A program made the position numbers and the translations under genes. Of a stretch of DNA of 64,000 bases, positions 1 through 10,818 are shown piece by piece (position 1 is the first letter of the stretch; each line of letters opens with the position of its first letter). The notes below the pieces were generated by a model. It had not been told where the DNA came from. It searched no databases and was given only the letters and a program-made list of their open reading frames with translations. The DNA is from Fennellomyces sp. T-0311 (lineage: Eukaryota; Mucoromycota; Mucoromycetes; Mucorales; Lichtheimiaceae). The DNA lies in assembly GCA_025266875.1 (NCBI GenBank), contig JALLLT010000059.1, positions 62,001 through 126,000 on the forward strand. Reading direction: 5' to 3'.

Positions 1-1932
1 GCGGATCTTACCTCATTATACACTTTGAATTCAGATGTCTGTCCTCGCTTTTTGCTGTGAAATTCGGGAGTCTGCACCTACGTTGGTTCAGATCCCTTTA
101 GTCAGATCTTTTTCACATAAGGGTCACTGTGTTCTCTTACTCGGAAATTGGTCACTGGTTTCAAAGGGCTGTTGTCGATCTGAGGCGAGGAATCGCGTGA
201 CGATTTTTGCTGTGAATAAACAAGGTTTAGAATGCATAGATCGAACTATTGTGTCGATCGCGTCCGTACCGATTCTGGCAAGGGAGAAGACATGGGTACT
301 TGATTTTCTGTTCCTGACATTTTTGGTGGTCGAAAGTGTGGAAGAGCAGTTGCTGCACACCGAATTTCAGATTTCGTGTTCCCGTCCGTCCACAACTCCC
401 GGCTGGGTTGAAGCTCCTGGGGGGGGGGGGGCAGTAGAGACGCCGCGCCAATGATCTTAAGACTTAACGCGAAGAATATAAGGTCCAGGGAAACGCATAT
501 TAGTGTTACCGAGATTCTCCAGAAGCAGGCATGTTAATAAATTTGTACTTCCACAAAAAAAAGTGATTCTTCAGAAGAGACTGTTACTACTTCGGGTTGA
601 GATCCTTTCTTTACCTTACTCTCATTTTACGTTTATCATGGCAAGAACTAAAGGGGGCCTGAGATAAGAGCGAATAAGCGGTTAGTTAAAAGGGACGATA
701 TAAGTCAACGAGATTCAGAAAACTGTTCTTTATTGGTTAAAGAGTTCGCTCTATTTATATTCAATGCTTATAATGGATGGGACTTACATTATCGATGTTA
801 TCCATGCTCCTGTTGTGATTATACCCCTATATCCATTACGCACGCCATTTTTGGTGCTATTGAGGAACTGTGGTGTCTATCATTATGGAGCTAGTCCATA
901 TTGGATTATGGTAAGCTAAGTGATAGCTGTAGACATGCGTTCATGATAACGTCTATGACAATATCCCAGATATGGAAGATATGTGTACATGAGCGAGTTT
1001 TGCAAAAAGTGAGTGAGATATAACCTTTCCGAGATAATGATCAGTGGCTGTGTTCATGGTTGGATACAACAGTATACATCTATTACATCTAGGTTGGAAC
1101 TATGAATCGTACAACCAAACTGTACAAAAAGCACTACGAAATTTCGTTGAAAAACAAAATGCAGTTACTTTATCCCAAGCTCGATGACGAGATACCAGCT
1201 CATTGGCAAAACTAGAGAAACCCACCGACATATGCAATATCATTTGGCTTCGCATCCTCCGATCGCAGTAACCTAACCATCACTCGCACTCAGCGGTTCG
1301 CACTTCTCACAGTGGATTATTCAGGGAGATGACATAAATAAGCCATGTGAGTGATAATTAAAGTGATACCTTTTAACCATAACATAAAAGAAGCTTTTTG
1401 TTGACGACAAAATAGTAGGAACATGATGAATTAAGGATATCCCCGCATCCAATGAAATCCCATCAGATGGACATAGGCGCTTCTCATGTTTGCTTCTGAC
1501 GTTCATATGGCAGCAACGACTGGAAAAGAGGTAGAATTTTATCGGTTGCCCGATTCCACATTCAGAGGAAATAAGGAGAAAAGAAGCAGGAAGAGTATGA
1601 AGAGGAAAATAATATACGGCGCCAAAAGAAGAAGTAAAGTATATATACACTTACTGAAAGAGTACGTGTCTGCCAGTATATGAGACCCTGCATAAAAAGA
1701 GTGCTGGGCGATGCTTTGGTCATGATGATTACATTACGTAACAGAAGCCGGTATGTCTACACATTTGTCAATGGATATGCAAGTAGCTACTTGTGCACGT
1801 AATCCATTGACGATTGTCTTTGAGTTGCAGCAGCTTGTGTTCTCTTTGCGCATTCTTTGCGGGCGCCGCCCTTTTATTTACAGCAACATGTGTCATTTCG
1901 TGTAATCATATACATAATATAGTACGCTAAAG
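1..1932. other. Gene-poor left edge
   Basis: I see no convincing gene here. A 139-codon plus-strand frame at 35-454 has no recognisable domain and runs into a 12-base G homopolymer at 420-431, so I do not call it. The rest is AT-rich with scattered short frames lacking splice-linked continuations. Confidence 0.5.
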
Positions 1933-2386
1933 CTATTTACTGTCTTGTGACGACTGGGTTCCTTCACTCTTCGACTTTCTGGAACCGGCCCATTTGATAA
2001 GCTGCAAAAAAATGTCAATAACAGCGAATCTCTGGCTATTTTTCATCAGAATATACCGCATTGTTATATGCCTAAACACACGACAAACACTTGATTTACA
2101 TATAATGTTATGTAAAGTAATATTTCTTACCACGTATGAGGGGTACTCTGGATGATCTTGTTTGATTTTAGCAACCTCCTTCTGATTTAAACGTTGCACA
2201 GTGAGTGAACACGCTAATGACGAACACATACTTTACTTGTATGAATTCAGTTGCTGTCATGGCTTTCTTCGTCTTCAAATCTGGTACCCAAGGTGTTAGA
2301 AAGTACGGGAGAAAGCAGAAGATGGGCTTTAATATAAGCATACCGCTTTGCACAACTTTGGTTGCTTTTCTCTTCGCTTTGGTCAT
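1933..2386 (-). CDS. Small HMG-box-like protein (68 aa, 4 exons)
   Basis: Exons (minus) 2386-2344, 2280-2237, 2181-2131 and 2001-1933 join through GT-AG introns into one 68-residue frame. The start is rich in Lys/Arg (MTKAKRKATK). Residues 19-60 resemble the first two helices of an HMG box: KKAMTA followed by KEVAKIKQDHPEYPS and a Gly-containing turn. The usual Trp of helix 2 and all of helix 3 are missing, so it would be a truncated or degenerate box. HMG boxes bend DNA, and some are fungal sex regulators, but the TPT/helicase neighbours of the Mucorales sex locus are not seen here. It could instead be a decayed copy of a larger gene. The splice joins and frame are visible in the sequence; the family assignment is inference. 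Confidence 0.4.
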
Positions 2387-2880
2387 GCTTGTGCTTGCGT
2401 GGAAGAAAGAAGATACACAGGCGAACAAGTTTTTATTATTTACAGTCAGGCCCCGCCGTTTGCAGCAAATGGAACGGAACAGTGTATGGCGTGTCCGAGA
2501 TAAATTTACAACCAAGCACTGCAGAGCAATACAGGTATAGTCAAAGTATGGTAAAGAATCATTTCGCCATAGCTGCAAGCATGTGATTCTTCAAAGGCAT
2601 CCTTGAGTATATTAAATAGTGATACCCAAAAGGCAATGTGCTTAATATCGTAAAAAGAAGCATGGAAGCATATTCCGAAGGTAGACATTTGAGCGGAAGG
2701 GTTATTGCTTGCTCCCTATTGCAGTTATACAAGGAAGAGACAGGCATGGCTATTGTACTACCCGACCTGCTTCTGTGAACAAACGGGAACAAACCGAGGC
2801 AGCGGGAACATAATTTCTAAGAGCGTCAATGCCGAATGTCACCCTTTCCCCCTTTTTACCCGCTTTGATCAAGTGCAGAC
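2387..2880. other. Upstream flank of the Fanzor-like gene
   Basis: No gene recognised. It lies between the HMG-like gene (minus) and the Fanzor-like gene (plus), so it probably holds both promoters. I found no obvious terminal inverted repeat or target-site duplication marking a transposon end. Confidence 0.4.
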
Positions 2881-5800
2881 ATGGGTGATCAAGCTGCACC
2901 ACTTCCGCTGTTTGATGGATTCGTGGGCCCGGTACGAAGAGTAAGCAGGAACAGTGCTGTCAAGAAGTTACTGCGCGATGAATACCAATTCTTACGAGTA
3001 AGTGATTCATTCAAGTGGATCAAGCCAAACTAACTTGAAGGAAAGCCACAATTGCGTTTCATTGCCGAAATCAATGCAACACGTCGCCAAGACGCTATGA
3101 ACTTGATTAATCTTCACGTGCGAAGATATCTGGAAGGGCACTTTGCGGATTTCCCGCCGTTATCCGGGCAGAGGATATGGACGCAGGCGTATAAGCTCGT
3201 GGGCTTGAGACTGGATGAAGCAATCCCTCGATTCGATAGGCCGGTAAGTGGACTTGTGCTTAACATAGATCATGCCAGCTACTAAATACTACCATAGGAA
3301 GTGGATCTGTTCGCCACCTTCGAAGTTTTCAGAGAGTGCATACGAAATCAAGAGACAGGAGAAGGTAAGATGTGACTTCGACAGCACTGGTATGACGCTG
3401 AAGCTCATTGTTACAGCTTTCTACGAGCCGGATACCCTGGATGATGGCAGTTTGACAGCGACAATGGCAGATAATTTCGCAAGACAGGCAATCCAGAGTA
3501 AGCCTCCGTTCTATCTGTTAGAAAGACTCGTACTCACGTTTGGATAGACTATCACGAGCACATGCGAAACCTACCCCGCTTCATTGCCATAGTGTGGGAA
3601 CAAATTATCGATGGTCACCATATTGGAAATGCCAATGCCGTCAAGCGCGCTGCCAGGTTAATCACCCAAAGTATTATTGACCATCAGCCAGCACCCCCAC
3701 AAGAATTTCAAGATCTTGACATTAACGATCATTATGAGTGAGTGGTATCTACACGCGTAGCTGAAAAGGATTCAGAGCTATTTAACACATTAATTCAAGA
3801 AATATGCATATTGAATTTGAGAACTGGCTTGGTCTGGAGGTGCCCATCCAACGACTGCGTGCGCGGGATCTGACTGCAGACTTATGCATGCGCATTCTGG
3901 GTTTCAGTTCATCATTGCTCCAATTTGCAGAACTTCTCGGACTACCCAAGAGATGGTCACTGTTGCCCATTGCAAGTCATCAAGTGGTGCATTTCACAGT
4001 TTGCACACGAACGCTAGCACTGATACTACGTCGCGCCTGGCAACAGGATCATCAAAATCCTCTTCCACAACCGTTGCAGCGGGAAGTAAGCGACAGTTAT
4101 AATGGCTATGGGAAGTGTGTTTACCAACGGCCGATTTATTAGGATGGTCGTGCATTACCAGTGCAGGGCATATACCACGTGATAAGTGACAACAATGTCA
4201 AGCAGGTGATATGGGAAGCAGTCTTTCAAATGGATCATGTCAAGAGTAATCGCTTTCGACTCGGCGATGATTGTGAGTGATTAATATTGCTATACACGTA
4301 TATACTTTTATATTGACAAACGATCAATGCCTCGATAGTGAATAACTTGGTCAATGTGAACCCGTTTACGTTTGACTTTTCAATGACCACCGACGGTGTC
4401 CGCGCACACCTACTGTTTCTTCGCCCGACTTTGGCAGAACCCGGTAAGGATATGTCATCTTTTATACACAGCAGCACTAACATCACTTTAGAGAGGTTTC
4501 CTACCGTACGGGCAGACCTTCATCGCTTGGAGGACAACATGGACTTGGGCGACTGGACAAAAGGGGTGTATCTGTTGGATAAAGACCCTCGCGGTCTTGA
4601 CCAGGAGCGATTGAATGAGTCAGCAATCATTGGTGTAGATCCAGGTAACGCTCTCATTCGCTTTGGTTACCAGTACAAGTCATCCTGAATCAGAGGTAGG
4701 TCTTTCTTCCATGATTACGGCAAGCGGCACGCAAGAAGAGGGACCAGGTGACCATCGACTGCATGAGATAAGCGTCCCAACCAGGTCGTATCAGTAAGTT
4801 ATTTTATTAAAATATGTGGCCATATTTCTTGGAGACTAACAGCCATGTGTGTAGCGCCCGGACACAAGTGTTCTGGGAATACCAAAAAGAATTACAAAAC
4901 CGGGCAAAATCAGGGATAACTGCTGAATATGACATGATACGAAACCATTCAAGTCACGTGTCCTCTTCGGCGGGTTTTCAAGGTTACATCCGAGTTATTG
5001 CACAGATCAGACCAAGGTACGTACCTGATATGGCCATGTTCCGTAACACCGTCTAAAACAACTTCATAGAATGAAAGACTTTGCAATGCACTACAAGCAC
5101 AGGGAGATCCGCGCTACCCTTGCTGCAGCTAGGCAAAGCACACAAGCGCAGATCACGAATGAACTGCTGGGCATCTCGCCACCCCGTCTCCCAGTATGTA
5201 CAAAACACGGCTTTAATTCATGGTTTGTCTCTAATTCTAATCTTTTAGAACGCAAAAATCCAATTTATCCACCTTACATCAAAGCGCCAGAGGAAGAGAG
5301 CTTCCCGCCGTTGTCGACGAGACGCACAGAGAAATTTTGGGTGGGAAAGGAACCCACTGCCAACCATCAGTTTCTGGGGCGACGGTCGTATGCCGAATAT
5401 ACCTGGTTATGCGCCAATTCCGCATTTCGTACGTCTGATAATCATACATTAACTGCGCTATGATTAACTAGCGTTTATTGTAGGGCATGATTCAATTTGC
5501 GTCACGGCACATGCTTGTTATAATAACGAACGAAATGTACACCAGTCAAGTACATGCCGCTTGCGACGCGCGCCTTCGAGCGGTAAACGGGATGTATCAT
5601 CACTGCGAGCACAGGTACTTGGGTTCCACTGGTGTATGCGATCTCAATTTTACCAACCTTCATATAGGTATAAGCGACGCCGCACCACAACAGGCAACGG
5701 TACTAGGGGAAGGAACGTTCGCTGGTGTGTTGAGGAGAATTCTGCCTTCTTGGACAGAAAGTCAGAGTGTGACGAAAGGCAAAACAGAGGTAAACCTCTC

Positions 5801-6091
5801 TATTGTACCAAAAAACGAGAGTTCCTCATTTCATAAACTATAGCGTCAGAAGTTTGGGCACTGAAGCGGTGCACCAATGTGGATGCGCACATACACCCAG
5901 TGGTAAATGAAAAACCCAATGGTGCTTTTGAGCCTATGTTCTAATGAGCATTTGCTGTCTAGATTGTCAACCGCGACACGAACGCGGCCAAAAACATGCG
6001 GCGCATTGGGATCGCGTATATGGAACTGGATGGCCACCCCGACCACCGTCCCCCACCTCTCCGTCTTCCCCTACCAAATGTAAATGAATGA
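2881..6091 (+). CDS. Fanzor-like (eukaryotic TnpB/OMEGA) RuvC-type nuclease, 17 exons
   Basis: Exons: 2881-2997, 3046-3243, 3298-3364, 3417-3497, 3548-3737, 3800-4085, 4143-4272, 4339-4443, 4492-4644, 4694-4793, 4855-5016, 5070-5193, 5249-5428, 5484-5614, 5668-5789, 5844-5902, 5963-6091. All 16 introns are GT-AG (about 50-70 nt) and the joined frame is 777 codons without a stop. Landmarks: FSMTTDGVR (370-378); RuvC-I-like GVDP (Asp441); a basic stretch SKRQRKRASRRCRR (582-595); GDG (615-617); NEMYTS with Glu648; a Zn-ribbon-like HxxC (655/658) plus C725/H731; and RuvC-III-like NRDTNAAKN (Asp740). This order matches Fanzor/TnpB proteins, RNA-guided DNA endonucleases linked to transposons. Two points are odd: the exon 9/10 join replaces the Gly usual after DP, and His stands where Zn-binding Cys is expected. 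No transposon ends or guide-RNA gene were identified. The frame and motifs are visible; nuclease activity is inferred. Confidence 0.8.
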
Positions 6092-6579
6092 TAGGCTCCG
6101 ATTAAAATAGCCACAGCGTTTGTTTTTGGGTTTGACAGAAGTGTCTGGGCTTGGCCACCCCAGGCATGGCAGTCGAGCCCAAAGCAGGAATGTATAATTC
6201 TTTTCTCTATTAACTAAAAGCCAAGCGGACTTCATGTATCCAAGCGCATATATAAGTTTAAAGAGCCCTCATTTGATACTTTAAAGCATCACTTTTAAGT
6301 ACACCTTTTTCAGTGCCGCTGGCTCTAGTTACCTAATCCTACTGTTGGATTTGCCTTGAAATCCTCTAAAAAGCATAATGATGTATTAAGGAGATCCAAC
6401 TGTTGAATCTGCTTTTATTCCAGACCAAAGCTTCTAAAAATCGCTGATTTTCGACTTCACTGGCAACGCTTTCGTTTCTGTAGAAAGCTCTTTACGAGCG
6501 CCACGACACATCGAGATCGTCAGCTACCTTTGTTCCTCCTGTTGAGACAATACAACAATAGCTCGCGCTGGAAGCAGCG
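6092..6579. other. Downstream flank of the Fanzor-like gene
   Basis: No gene seen. In known TnpB/Fanzor loci the guide RNA often overlaps the end of the nuclease gene and the adjacent element end, so this stretch is the place to look for one. I cannot assign an RNA from sequence alone. Confidence 0.3.
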
Positions 6580-6857
6580 ATGGGTGACCTTCCTAGCCTC
6601 CCCAATTTGCCACCGGAATTCTTAGCTGACTGCCTATCGAGCGATGTAATAGTCAGCTATCTGCTGACTGTGATGCAACTCATGAATGGTTGTCTGAAGA
6701 GTATGACGACGGGGCCAATGTGTTATTGCATTGAATTTACCAAAATGTACTTTTAGAAAACAAAGGCCGTGCTGGAAAGGCTTCGATGCCGACCCGACCC
6801 GCTTTCATAAAAGTGGCTCGGTCCATGATGAACGCTATGCTTTCCGAGAAAGTTTAA
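6580..6857 (+). CDS. Small two-exon ORF of unknown function (73 aa)
   Basis: Exon 6580-6700, a GT-AG intron of 56 nt, then exon 6757-6857 give a 73-residue frame starting MGDLPSLPNLPPEF. The middle is hydrophobic/amphipathic (VIVSYLLTVMQLMNG) and the C-terminal half is basic (KNKGRAGKAS). Composition is less AT-rich than the flanks, which suggests coding. I recognise no family. It could also be the 5' remnant of a longer gene, because the sequence after 6857 has no continuing frame. Confidence 0.3.
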
Positions 6858-7080
6858 GCGTATGAAGTTGCCCACAGATTGTCTTTTTTGGCAATAGATA
6901 AAGTTTGCGCTATTACGTTCTACTTATCATAGGTTAAGAATCTTTGCAAAAAAACAATACGTAGTCGCAACAGGTAGCGTCGGTTCCGAATCTAATACAG
7001 CAAAGCAAAAATTTATTGAAGAGAGGGAATGTGCTTCTTTCCATCTAGAAGCAGCCAGAAAGAGTTATATGTCATTACCA

Positions 7081-8544
7081 CTATCGTGGTTGCCATGTTA
7101 TTGAATCCGAGTAATAATACCGTCGTCGAGGTGAGTTTTCGCGGCTCAGCACCGGTCTACTTTGTTCAATCACACTATCAGTTTGATCATTCGAAGGTAA
7201 TTTATCCGGCTCTGTGGTATCTTGATCAGAAACTTCCTCCTTTTGACCTTGACCGCCTACACACACGATTTCATCCAAGGTGAGGTCCAATTTAAGTTAC
7301 ATTGATATTTGAATGTTACCATTGTCAACATTTTCATTTGTTATTGGATAATGGGAGAGCACGCGACCGCCCAAATTTCTGCATTCGTACTGAAGCGATG
7401 CTTTTCCAGATTCAATCATCGTTTCGGTCATGTGGCGTATCCGTAGGAACAAGTCATCACTCTCCCATTCATCATCCGATTCTTGCTACTCACTTCAGTG
7501 AGATGATCAAGGTAAATGCGAAAAGAAAGAAAAAGTTAATACCTCAGCCTGTCTTATCGGAGAGACTACTGGTTTGATATCCATTACCCCATCCCTAAAA
7601 AATGGCATATGTTAATGGGTTGATGGCCGACTAATCGAGTAATAATACAACGTACTGTTCAAGTTGTTGCTTGAGTTTGGCCACCTGAGATGCTTGTCTT
7701 TTGACAGTAATCTCTAGCATCTCATTAACAGCTAAGAGAGATAGGTTCGATATCTCCAGATCAGCTATCTATAATCATATATCACTATGCCATAACTCAT
7801 AAATCTCGGTTGTCGTCACTCTACTACCTTTCGATTCACACGCGCTTCGTTAATGACAGAATCTTCATCGCCGCCCTCGTCTTCCTCGGTTTCATCGACT
7901 GCTTTCTCGTTCCTGGATTCAATGGGGGTATCAGTAGCAAGGGTATCTGTATCACTACCAGAAAGGCTTCGACGTTTGTGGGAGTATGTTTCGGAATATG
8001 TATCAGATCGGTCACTGTCGTCATCACTGCTATCGACATACAATGGTACAGTGGTTATGGAATGGTTTGTGACAGAACGAGCCATAGAGGTTTGTACCGG
8101 TGGTACAGATGGATGTTGCCGTTGATGATGGCTAGGTATGGAAGCAGGTGTAGAAGCTGACGGTAGAACCGGTGTAGTGAGCGATCGAGAAAGCGTTTGC
8201 TTTTTTGCTGGCTTGTATATCTCGAACGATGGTTTATTGTTACGTGAAGCAGTAGTAGCTGTTGTTGTTGTCATGGTTGCTACAGGTCTCGGTCGCTGTC
8301 TCTGAGAAAAAAGGGTCGGCGGCCTCTGCGACTGCGAAGGTTTTGGAGGTGGGTGGTATATATTAAGTTGGGGCTTGCCTCCATATGGACGCTCGTCCAA
8401 GTTGACTTTTGCTGAACGCGCAACTCTTGGTTTGCTTCCAGGCAATGTCAAGGATTGCGTTGGTTGTGGGGTTTGTTTCACAGACAACGAACGGGTTGGG
8501 CGGATTATGTTGACAGCTTTCGGATGAACATTGTCCTTGACCAT
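7081..8544 (-). CDS. Conserved-looking fungal coiled-coil protein, unknown function (407 aa)
   Basis: Exons (minus) 8544-7828, 7768-7656, 7594-7543, 7485-7320 and 7256-7081 join in frame to 407 codons. The first 240 residues are low complexity (Ser/Thr/Pro/Gln-rich), with an acidic, serine-rich patch (SSDDDSDRSDTYS) and KRR. Exon 2 encodes a heptad-rich helix (IADLEISNLSLLAVNEMLE continuing to KLKQQLEQ), a short coiled coil for dimerisation. Exon 4 has an acidic block DDEWESDD followed by a second helix. It looks like a nuclear or cytoskeletal scaffold, but no catalytic or DNA-binding motif is visible. Its start lies 257 bp from the divergent UTP18 start, so the two may share a promoter region. 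Confidence 0.7.
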
Positions 8545-8801
8545 GGCGATGGATGGGCTCGGAAGAAAAAAAAAACTAAAACAGAAGCGTGCACTGTCCT
8601 AGGTGCAGGTTTGGTACAGGCCAAAGTATATTCCCGACCTCTGCAGGCACCACGGGGGTGCGTTATGTTTGGCATGCATTCCGATAGATAACGCCAGGAA
8701 CGATTGCGCGCATGAACGCCGCCCTACATGTGACGCGCTTTCCTCTTTGCTCTAATTTTGGTTCCACAGCTCCCGCCGCCTACTGCCTTAACTTGCCAAT
8801 G

Positions 8802-10696
8802 GCTGCCAGGAAGAAAGTCAAGACCGACGACGATATCGTGCTCGAGAAGCAGGCTGACGAGAAGGATCTCGAGGCATTCCTTTTTGGTAATGCGGACGAC
8901 GAGATCTGGGACCAGGACGGCCATGACCCCAGCGATCGCGAAGATCAGGCTGCCAGCGACGTCGAACAACAGGATGAAGAACAAGTAAGAACCAAGGCAG
9001 ATTATTAGGATCGCTTGAGATCTAACACAGCATATCACGCTAGGCATTTTTCTTTGACTCAGGACCTGGTTTCGTAATGGACAGCGATCCAACACCAGTT
9101 GCGGAAGACACCACAATGACCGACTCCGGAGTGACCAACGACGTAGACTACGAAAATGACGGCGCTGAAAATGTTGAGGACGATGAAGACGATGAAAGCG
9201 AACCAGAAGAAGAAGATGTGAATTACGGATACAACAGCAAACCGGCATGGGAGGACGAGGATGATGCCCGTTTGACAGTTTCGTTGCTGTCGGCAGATCG
9301 ATTGAAAAAGCTTCGCAAGGATGAAGATGAGGACATTATCAGCGGACTGGAATACGAGCGTAGATTGCGTACACAGTAGGTCGATTTGCTGGCTTATGAT
9401 GGACTGTGTAGCTTACCGTCTTTTGTGCGCAGACACGCCAAGATTTATCCACGACCAAGCTGGACCACTCTGCCATCAGAACTGAAACGAAAGCGTGCGG
9501 ATAACTCGGATGACGAGTACGAGGATGAAGAGCAGTTGGATGATGAAGATCGTCTTGATCTCCTCAAAAGCACATACGGCATTTTGCAGCTGCGACGCGA
9601 AAACAAGGTTCTTCCATCCAGCATGCTGGATATCACCCGACACAAAAACGCAAACCAAATGGCTCCTTCACAGGTACGTATCATTATCCAGATAGGAGTG
9701 TGAGTGGCTAAGTGCGGGTGCTATGTAGATGCCAATCACAGCAGTCGAGTTCCACCCGAACGCCCAGGTGATGATGGCGGCTGGCATGGACAGGATGCTC
9801 CGCCTTTTCCAGGTCGACGGCAGAGTGAATCCCAAAATCCAATCGGTGCGCTTCCAGGATATGCGCATAACATGCGCTGGATTCCTCCCCAGTGGCGACC
9901 AGATCATTATATCCGGCAGACGCGAGTTCTACTACATCTATGACGTGCAGTCAGGCTCCATCGACCGCTGCCCACGTATCTGGGGTCGCCAAGAAAAGTC
10001 ATTGGAAAAATTCTCGATTAGTCCGTGCGGACGCTACATTGCGTTCAAGGGCGATGACGGCCATATCATTCTCGTCAGCGCGCTGACAAAACAGTGGATT
10101 GGCGACCTGAAAATGAACCAGGGCGTGCGAAGCTTCGATTGGTCCTCAGACGGCAAATATTTGTACAGTATTGGCGCAGAAGCTGAAGTCTATCAGTGGG
10201 ATGTAGGAGAGCGCGAGTGCGTAAAGAGGTGGCGCGATGACGGCGGTGTGGAATGTACGTCCATTCGGGTCAGTCACAACGACAAATACTACGCTACTGG
10301 GTAAAGATTCGACGGACGCTCCAGGATATGTAGCAGATGACTAACGTTTGAAGCAGATCTGGCTTAGGCATTGTCAATCTGTACGACCAGCAGGTCTTGG
10401 AACGCAACAACACACAACCAAAGCCCTTCAAGGTTTTCGGGAACTTAACAACCACCATCGACCAGATCAAGTTCAACCATGACTCACAGCTGATGGCATA
10501 CAGCACATCGGAAATCAAGAACCAGCTGAAAATAGTTCACACTGCTACCGGATCAGTCTTCGGCAACTGGCCTACAGAAAAGACACCTTTGAACAAGGTG
10601 ACCAGCATCGGCTTTTCACCCAACAGCGACTATCTGGCCGTTGGCAACTCTCGTGGCAATGTATTATTATACGGATTAAACCACTACGCACTCTAA
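8802..10696 (+). CDS. UTP18: U3 snoRNP / small-subunit processome WD40 protein Utp18
   Basis: Exons 8802-8984, 9044-9375, 9433-9673, 9729-10300 and 10357-10696 give 555 codons. The N-terminal ~200 residues are very acidic (long Asp/Glu runs). A conserved segment KIYPRPSW follows, then a C-terminal WD40 propeller beginning at PITAVEFHPNAQVMM, with blades including GRREFYYIYD and SFDWSSDGKYLYS and ending YLAVGNSRGNVLLYGLNHYAL. This layout and length match Utp18, a UtpB component acting in the nucleolus on pre-18S rRNA cleavage. I chose the ATG at 8802 (MAARKKVK) because the in-frame ATG at 8712 precedes a non-conserved 30-residue stretch. The 3' end converges on the next gene, 122 bp away, with an AATAAA-like signal near 10788. 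Confidence 0.9.
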
Positions 10697-10818
10697 ACGC
10701 ATCCTCCGCATCGCATCCACCCTCATTAAACGTAATCAATTACAACATACCAACAATGTTTACATGTGATTAGTAAATCAAGACGACAATAAATTATGTA
10801 CAGTGAAAATGCAATGTT

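Noticed and set aside
35..454. 139-codon plus frame at the left edge
   Set aside because: No domain, no splice partners, and it ends through a G homopolymer.
8724..9248. 174-codon minus frame opposite UTP18
   Set aside because: Antisense to the acidic region of UTP18; Asp/Glu codons read backwards give an artificial Leu/Val/Ile-rich frame.
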